Positions 58,389 to 64,000 of a stretch of 64,000 nt of DNA are shown here, piece after piece. A program made the translations under genes and the position numbers. How positions within the stretch are numbered: position 1 is the stretch's first letter; every line of letters begins with the position of its first letter. The DNA comes from Endomychus coccineus (Eukaryota > Arthropoda > Insecta > Coleoptera > Endomychidae): positions 247,705,736 through 247,769,735 of the forward strand of contig OY294067.1 of NCBI GenBank assembly GCA_958510875.1, in the 5' to 3' direction. Below the pieces are notes generated by a model. It saw only the letters and a list, made by a program, of their open reading frames with translations, was not told the origin of the DNA and searched no databases.

Positions 58389-58734
58389 ACATATCAATGT
58401 CCGAAACGGGATTTCTCAAAACTAATTGTATCAGCAAAAAGCGTCCTTATCGCACCAATTTGAATTGGAAATGCCCACGTCGCCGGAACGAACAGAAAAC
58501 GAGTAATAGAAATTGCAACACATTAAAGTTTTAAGTATATGAATATGTATCAACAATCCACTGCTTAACAAGTCATATAAATCCATGTTTAAATACGACT
58601 GGATCCAAAAAATATAACGCTCAAGTATCCACTTTCGAACCAAATGTTGAAGATTTATGAGGGAATAGAAAAGAGTTGTCAAACCTTATTAGAAATATTA
58701 CTATTTCAGCATTCTACCTAAAATATACATTTAA

Positions 58735-59305
58735 TATTATAAATGCGCATGTAGAAATTTGCAAGGGCTATATTTAATTGAATTCGTATGAATCACACTT
58801 AATGATTGAACGTCTGCTCTATGATTTAGAGACTTGAAGTCACGTTCCATGTGAATCATCTCCAGAATAGATCTTTTGTAATAATTGGTTTCTTTAGTTG
58901 AAATATTAACATTTTTGTAATCGAATTGATGGTTGTAATCAAATCAATGTTTAACAAGGGCGGTGAAATTTTGTAAGTTATTGTTTCTAGTACTATACTT
59001 ACGGGAGTACATTTTTTTTGCAAATATTATTTAGAGATTCCTGTATAAGGGTCATCGCAATCTAAAAAATTCAATTTGTATACTGTGTGAATTTGTTTAT
59101 CTAAAAGTATTAAAGGTCTTATATTTGAAAAATATTAACCTACACAGTTAGTAGGCTTATGCGCAACAATTATATCATGATTTTTTAAACATCCCTCAAT
59201 TTCCTTCGAGGTCTCCGGAATGTATGGTAATGTTATAAAATTATCTGTATTGCCGTTTATGTTATTTATGTATGGCGTTCCATTATAGATTCCTTAATGA
59301 TGAGG
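58735..59305 (-). pseudogene. PLE C-terminal region (family A), minus copy
   Basis: Minus-strand frames give, in order, a degraded RT end, YKLNFLDCDDPYTGI-like remnants of GIY-YIG, then NFTALVKH.FDYNHQFDYKN, ISTKETNYYKRSILEMIHME and RDFKSLNHRADVQSLSVIHT. It is collinear with 28140-29005 and 10021-10615. Multiple stops and small deletions leave no intact catalytic pair. Confidence 0.7.
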
Positions 59306-59499
59306 TTGAAAAATATTTTTGGGTAGCCATAATTTCCAAATATACCAGTCATTTTGGCATTGAGTATTACCTACAGATAAACAAACCAACACAGAATAGA
59401 AATTAAATTGTTTACATTGCGAGTGAACTTGTACTGGAATCTTTACATAATATTTGCAAAGAAGAATGTATGACCATACGTATAGTACTAGAAGCAAAA

Positions 59500-59690
59500 A
59501 CTTTCAAAAATGTTATTATTTCAACTAAAGGAACCAATTATTATTAAAGATCTCTTCTGGAGAAGATTCCCATAAAACGTGACTCCAACTCTGTAAATCA
59601 TAGAGCAGACGTTCAATCATTAAGCCAGATTCATAATAATTAAATCAATTAAAACTCTTGCAAATCCCTACATGCGTCTTTATAATGTTG
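59500..59690 (+). pseudogene. PLE C-terminal end (family A), plus copy
   Basis: The plus strand reads STKGTNYY.RSLLEKIPIKR-like sequence followed by DSNSVNHRADVQSLSQIHNN, the mirror image of 58755-58890. Only the last 60 or so codons are present. It is the shorter half of the head-to-head pair. Confidence 0.65.
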
Positions 59691-59699
59691 GAAGTATAT

Positions 59700-60290
59700 T
59701 TCAGGTAGAATGTTCAAATAGCAATATTTTCTCTCTCCATACCTGATTTTTCCAATATGTTGTTCAAAAAATGTTTCACATATTCTGCATGCCATTTGTA
59801 CAATGAGATCCCTGTGAACATCAGACTGACTTCTTTTCCAAAATTCAAGAATCAAATATCGCAATACCTCCTAGCAGCGGTACAGACACGAATATGATAT
59901 ACAAACTAGCCAAAATCTCTGTAATTAATACATGATTAACCCACATATCTTTATTAAGTCATACTTTTTTTCAATTTACACTTTGTGAATATATATTCAA
60001 AAATTGAATAATAGCATTGTAAAACCTGTGTAAAACTAGTGAGGTTGAGTGGAAGAACACCACACTGTTGGTGAACTCCGCCTAATAAAGCCGGTATTAC
60101 ATATTTATAATAAGAACTGTCAACTTTTTTCTATCACCTCATTAATCTTCAACATCTGGTTGGAAAGTGAAAACTTGACTTCGAATTTCTGAGCAGTGGA
60201 GGAGTCTTGATACATATTCATATACTTAAAACATTAATGTGCTAGAATTTTGATTACTCGTATTTATGTTCATTTCGGTGACGTGGGTAT
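59700..60290. other. No gene in the outer part of the PLE plus copy
   Basis: Open frame 59649-59864 (minus) has no motif. The segment may be foreign sequence inserted between the coding end and the tail of the PLE. Confidence 0.4.
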
Positions 60291-60370
60291 TTTTATTTAA
60301 AATTGGTGCTATAAGGACGCTTTTTGCTGATACAATTAGTTTTAAGAAATCCCGTTTTAGACATTGATAT

Positions 60371-60413
60371 GTCTTCTGATGAAGGTCGTGAGACCGAAAC
60401 TTACATGAAGTCG
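60371..60413 (+). ncRNA. Hammerhead ribozyme with intact core (type I, PLE)
   Basis: CTGATGA at 60376-60382, stem II GGTC/GACC with loop GTGA (60384-60395), GAAA at 60396-60399. A short stem III is CTT/AAG with loop ACATG (60400-60410), then TC, giving a GTC cleavage triplet ending at 60412. All catalytic core bases fit the hammerhead consensus. Stem I is weak next to the core (TT against GA) but can extend through ATATG with CATAT at 60425-60429. Known PLE hammerheads have short stem III and are often active as dimers. Activity here is inference. Confidence 0.8.
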
Positions 60414-60533
60414 AAAATAGTAAGCATATGTGTTAGTGTGACCTATTTCCCGAGAATTTATATGTAAATAATGAAATATCTCAATTCCTTCAAACCTAAA
60501 ACATAGGCGTTGCCTTTAATACAACAAATGATA

Positions 60534-61521
60534 TACAGGATGTCCTCGAACTGCGTGGCTAATATAAAACCGAAGATTGTTTGATTCGAAAAAATTTGAT
60601 GAGCCTTTTTACTTTTCCCTCAAGTGTCCTGTTTAGCCGGTAGAGGGCTTCAAAGTGGCAAAAATAATTTTGTTTTTTTCGGTATAACTTGAGAACGTGA
60701 TGTAGGACTTTCACAATATTTGGCAGGTGAGTTACTGTCAATAATAGCCGTTTTTGAGCCGAGCATAGAGCCTTAGAGACCATAGAAATGGCTCAAACTT
60801 GAGGATGTAACGGGAAAAGTGTCTAGAACTTTTTAGTGGTCGATGTATTTCACTCTATATTTTTTATGTAGATAGCATATCTAATTTGAAAACTTTTCTT
60901 ACTCTTAGAAAATTTTGATAAAATCAACGGATTAGCTTGAAAAAAATAATTTTCGAGTCTCTGCAATTTTGGCTTACTAATTTTACTTTTGGCATTTGGA
61001 GAATGTATCCTCAAAACTGTTAGTTTTTACTTTGCTTTCCGTAAAAATTTTATAAAATTATGGCTCAAAATTTCACTAACACTGAAATGGTTAATATCTC
61101 GGTAAAACACGAATAATAAAAACAATAGAAATGAGGAAACGATGTGATTATTTAGGAAAAACAAATGCTAAATTAAAAGAAACAACAAAACTTTTTGGGA
61201 AATCGCTAAGGCATCAATTGTTCGAAATGTTGCCCATTTTCCTGAATACACAAATTAATTCGTTTCAAGAAATTGTCTCTAAGGCTCTGTGCTCCACTCT
61301 CAAAAATGGCCATTATTGACAGTAACTCACCTGCTAAATATTGTAAAAGTTCTCAATCACGTTCTCAAGTTATACCGAAAAAACAAAATTATTTTTGCAA
61401 GTTTGAAGCCCTCTACCGGGTAAACAAGACACTTGAAGCAAAAGTAAAAAGGGTCATCAACTTTTCCGAATCAAAGAAACTTCGGCTTTATTTTGGCCAC
61501 GCAGTTCGAGGACACCCTGTA
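60534..61521. mobile_element. 988-base foldback element with about 245-base inverted arms
   Basis: TACAGGATGTCCTCGAACTG at the left and TACAGGGTGTCCTCGAACTG (inverted) at the right begin arms that stay aligned to about 60780 and 61275, including CGGTATAACTTGAGAACGTG and GTGAGTTACTGTCAATAATA. TA precedes and follows the element (60532-60533, 61522-61523). The middle of about 490 bases has no transposase. TACAGGGTGTCC ends and a TA duplication fit a Tc1/mariner-type nonautonomous element. Confidence 0.75.
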
Positions 61522-61524
61522 TAT

Positions 61525-63890
61525 TCATATATTAATAATGTAAACGAAATAAATTGAAGAAATCTGGATTTTATAGGCTGAGGTGTGATGACTGAAATAC
61601 TTTGTATATAGGAGATTGAACGTAGTTTCAAGTGTAGGGTTCCAAGAACAGTTGAGGAGAAAATGTAGAGAAATCTGTCATTGTTATCTGTCAAATACTA
61701 TGTCCGGTTCAATCAGCTCATTATAGTTGTCACAGATCATTTTTTGTAATATTTGTGTGAAGAAGCTACGGTTTTATCTGAACTAGTTACATTTACTTAT
61801 TAAATTAGGGAAATCAAACTTTTCAATAGTATTATGGAACTCATTTCATGACATTCATACTAATTATTTCATGGTTCTTCTGTTCTATCTAATTATCATC
61901 GTCTCTTGCCTGCCTGATTGAAGTTACAACTTGAACAAGCCATTTTCACGACACTATTGAACTGTTTCAACGGAGTGTTGGAAATTCACACAAATAGTTA
62001 ACAACAACTTTTTTGATTAAACCGTTCAGTTACCCCTTTCCTTTGACATTCGCTAACTGAATTGTGCGCCAAATCACATCCGATATTCCATTAAACGTTA
62101 CTATTTGAACAAGGAAACTCGACGGGGTGCAAATAAATGACTTTCCAAACAAGGGGAGCTCGGGTGTTGTGTACAAGCTAATACCGAGATGTGAAGTAAA
62201 CTACGTTTTAAACGAACGCTGTGGGAGATAAGGGACGACGGCAGCTTCGTTGATTTGACTTCTTCACTCCAGTCTCAGCGTCAAAGATAATTTGGTGCAA
62301 CTAAAAACAGGTTGGAATTACTGCAAGAGTTGTCCAGTGGAATCTAAGCAATCTTGGATCATATCATAAAGTTATGGTTCAATTTACACGTTTATCCATT
62401 CAGTAATCCAAGTTGTTTCCATAAATTAGAAAATATACCTTATTATTATCATTCATACTGTGTCAAGAACCTTTATTATTATTATTAGTAGAAGAAAGCG
62501 TTGCCTCCGTCGCTACGATGTCATTCCTCAAGCTTCAAGACTTCATGCTTATTCTAAGTCAGTACAAACAGCAAAAAACGTAAAAAGACTTGAAATTATA
62601 CTCTGTCAAGTGAACTGACAGGGATATCTATGTTATGGTATGGTATGTCACGGACATTATGTGACTATCAATATATCAGCTGCCTGTTATGTTGTGTTGT
62701 CTGTCATAACATAGATATTCTGAACTGTGATAATGATAAACCATTAATCTATGGTATAAATTATACGTGATTATATTATTTGTCAAAAACAACAAGATAT
62801 ATCTAGTCCGTTTTACCCCGTTTGAGATTGAATTTAGAACAATCTGTACTACGCCTAGTGTACGGAAAAAATCCATATTGTTCTTCTGAAAATATATGCT
62901 TACTTACATGAGTTTGTATGACAGGATGTTATAATCAAAATCTACTGAAATAGTGATAAGTAATTGACAGAAAGTGATATAGAGTGAGACTAGATGACGA
63001 CTAACTTTTCAACCCACAATTTGAGATTACATTTATGTTACATTTGAGTTACAATTAAGAATCAAATTTGTAAAATTCGATAATAATAATGAAATATAAA
63101 CAAATTCAGCTATTTTTAAGTGTTACTTTCTCTTGTCTAATGTTCTATTTCGAATAAATTTAGTTCAAAAAAATATACAGCGTATTGTCGTTTTTTCGTT
63201 CATAACTTTGGAAAACGTTAGAACATGAACATAACATAGAAAATAATAGAGGCCTTCCATATACCATTTTCCTCTAAGACACTCCGTTTCCGAGGTACAT
63301 TGGAAGAATCGGAAAATCATTACATAATAATATCTCTCTAAACAAATGAAGATTTTCTTCTCATACATGATAGACTTTAGTTTTCTGTGAGCCACGCCTA
63401 TAATGAAAATTTTATTTGATCAATAGCGCACAGGAATATCATTTAATGAAATCAGAATATTTCCTCAATTTCATGTCCCTGACAAAAATTAAATCCTCAA
63501 AGTCAGATAATAATCAAAACAAAACAAAGTAACTTTTTTTCTCAAGCAAGAAAAGTCCAAGTTTCGAAACACACACCACAGAATTCAGATCAAAAATAGT
63601 ATAGATTGATTCAGAAATGCTCAAAACGGATATTCCGCGAAAACCAGGAAATTTTTTTGCCCCGATTGCAATACTTCCCTTACACCATTCATCACACCCT
63701 TTATAGGATTCTGACTACCTTAGGAAGCATTTTTCGACCTTTGGTTACATGAACTTTTCCTTGAATACATCCGAACAATAAGATGCTGGAGTATATTAAG
63801 ATTATATCCCCACATCCTGCATATTTTGTAGTAGTTATTTTCTTTGTTCATGTTCTTTAGCACTACCATAAACGAGATAATACTTCGTTT
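61525..63890. other. No recognisable feature
   Basis: AT-rich. A GC-richer patch at about 62150-62300 (GGAGATAAGGGACGACGGCA) has no identity that I can support. Short (ATT)n is at about 62473. Confidence 0.4.
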
Positions 63891-63891
63891 C

Positions 63892-63927
63892 GACGTTTCG
63901 AATATTTCATTGATATATTTATCAGCA
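63892..63927 (-). ncRNA. Hammerhead-like relic
   Basis: The minus strand reads CTGATAA, ATATATC-AATG-AAATATT (stem II), CGAAACGTC. The first box differs from CTGANGA by one base. It suggests another PLE tail starting near the window end. Confidence 0.4.
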
Positions 63928-64000
63928 ACTGATATGTTGAATGAAATATTTCTGCAGATGACGTTTGTATTGAAATCCTATGAAAACTTTAGATGGTAGT

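Larger units (their letters stand above)
58310..60455. mobile_element. 2.1-kb head-to-head PLE pair (family A) with outward hammerheads
   Basis: The outer ends mirror each other: GAGAAATAGGTCTCACTAAC..ATATGCTTACTATTTTCG at 58311-58350 and CGAAAATAGTAAGCATATGT..GTGACCTATTTCCCGAGA at 60412-60458. Moving inward come a hammerhead on each side, AACTAATTGTATCAGCAAAA / TTTTTGCTGATACAATTAG, then the PLE C-terminal coding parts (minus at 58735-59300, plus at 59500-59690). The centre is about 59300-59500, where the 5'-truncated copies join. The left copy is longer. Confidence 0.8.

Noticed and set aside
61273..61557. 94-codon plus frame and 60559-60783 minus frame
   Set aside because: They are mirror translations of the two arms of the 60534-61521 foldback element.
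62150..62310. Possible promoter or first exon in a GC-richer patch
   Set aside because: No TATA, initiator or start codon context that I can support. Kept only as an unassigned patch.
1..64000. CRISPR arrays, bacterial operons, ribosome binding sites
   Set aside because: The window is clearly eukaryotic (spliced exon, retroelements, SINEs). No regular short repeats with spacers are present.

Overview
The window is a stretch of AT-rich insect nuclear DNA made almost entirely of old transposable elements. The one host sequence I recognise confidently is a 93-base internal exon at 4270-4362 (+). It has good splice sites and encodes part of the I-BAR (IMD) domain of the insect IRSp53/BAIAP2 homologue. 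I found no other exon of that gene in the remaining 59 kb, so most of the window is probably one or two very long introns of IRSp53. The mix of Penelope-like elements (PLEs) with hammerhead ribozymes, DUF4817-type DD41D mariners, RNase H-bearing non-LTR elements and an R2-like element suggests an arthropod, most likely an insect and possibly a beetle. I cannot name the species.

Layout. 0-4 kb: an inverted pair of PLE tails, a small palindromic element, a mariner C-terminal fragment and a nearly complete 1.46-kb DD41D mariner with TA-flanked inverted repeats. 4.2-4.4 kb: the IRSp53 exon. 5-6.5 kb: a second inverted PLE pair enclosing a tRNA-headed SINE and a non-LTR fragment. 7.4 kb: an unidentified candidate exon on the minus strand. 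9.6-11.3 kb: a PLE with direct pseudo-LTRs and an inverted ribozyme pair. 13-16.4 kb: a non-LTR fragment, a hAT-like MITE that splits a short ORF, and a hAT C-terminal remnant. 18.6-22.8 kb: a 1.28-kb foldback element holding a second palindrome, then PLE inverted pairs and a Tc1 fossil. 23.8-31.5 kb: an AGTGCT-rich repeat, a MITE with 9-base duplications, an R2-like element, a transposase N-terminus, a PLE and a non-LTR element. 33-43 kb: a foldback, a PLE relic, a GC-rich MITE, an inverted array and a non-LTR element with a full RNase H motif set. 45-49.4 kb: a non-LTR element, a mariner, a SINE inserted in a PLE tail and a GIY-YIG PLE. 49.9-53.1 kb: a degenerate satellite of about 270-290 bases per unit. 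55-61.5 kb: a MITE, a Tc1 fossil, an internally deleted DD41D mariner, a 2.1-kb head-to-head PLE pair with outward-facing hammerheads (one with an intact core) and a 1-kb foldback.

The recurring theme is the PLE. At least nine GIY-YIG or C-terminal PLE remnants are present, and about sixteen sites match or nearly match the hammerhead core (CUGANGA, stem II, GAAA). Several occur as head-to-head palindromes with a ribozyme pointing outward on each side. No coding element in the window looks intact, so the window mostly records past mobility.
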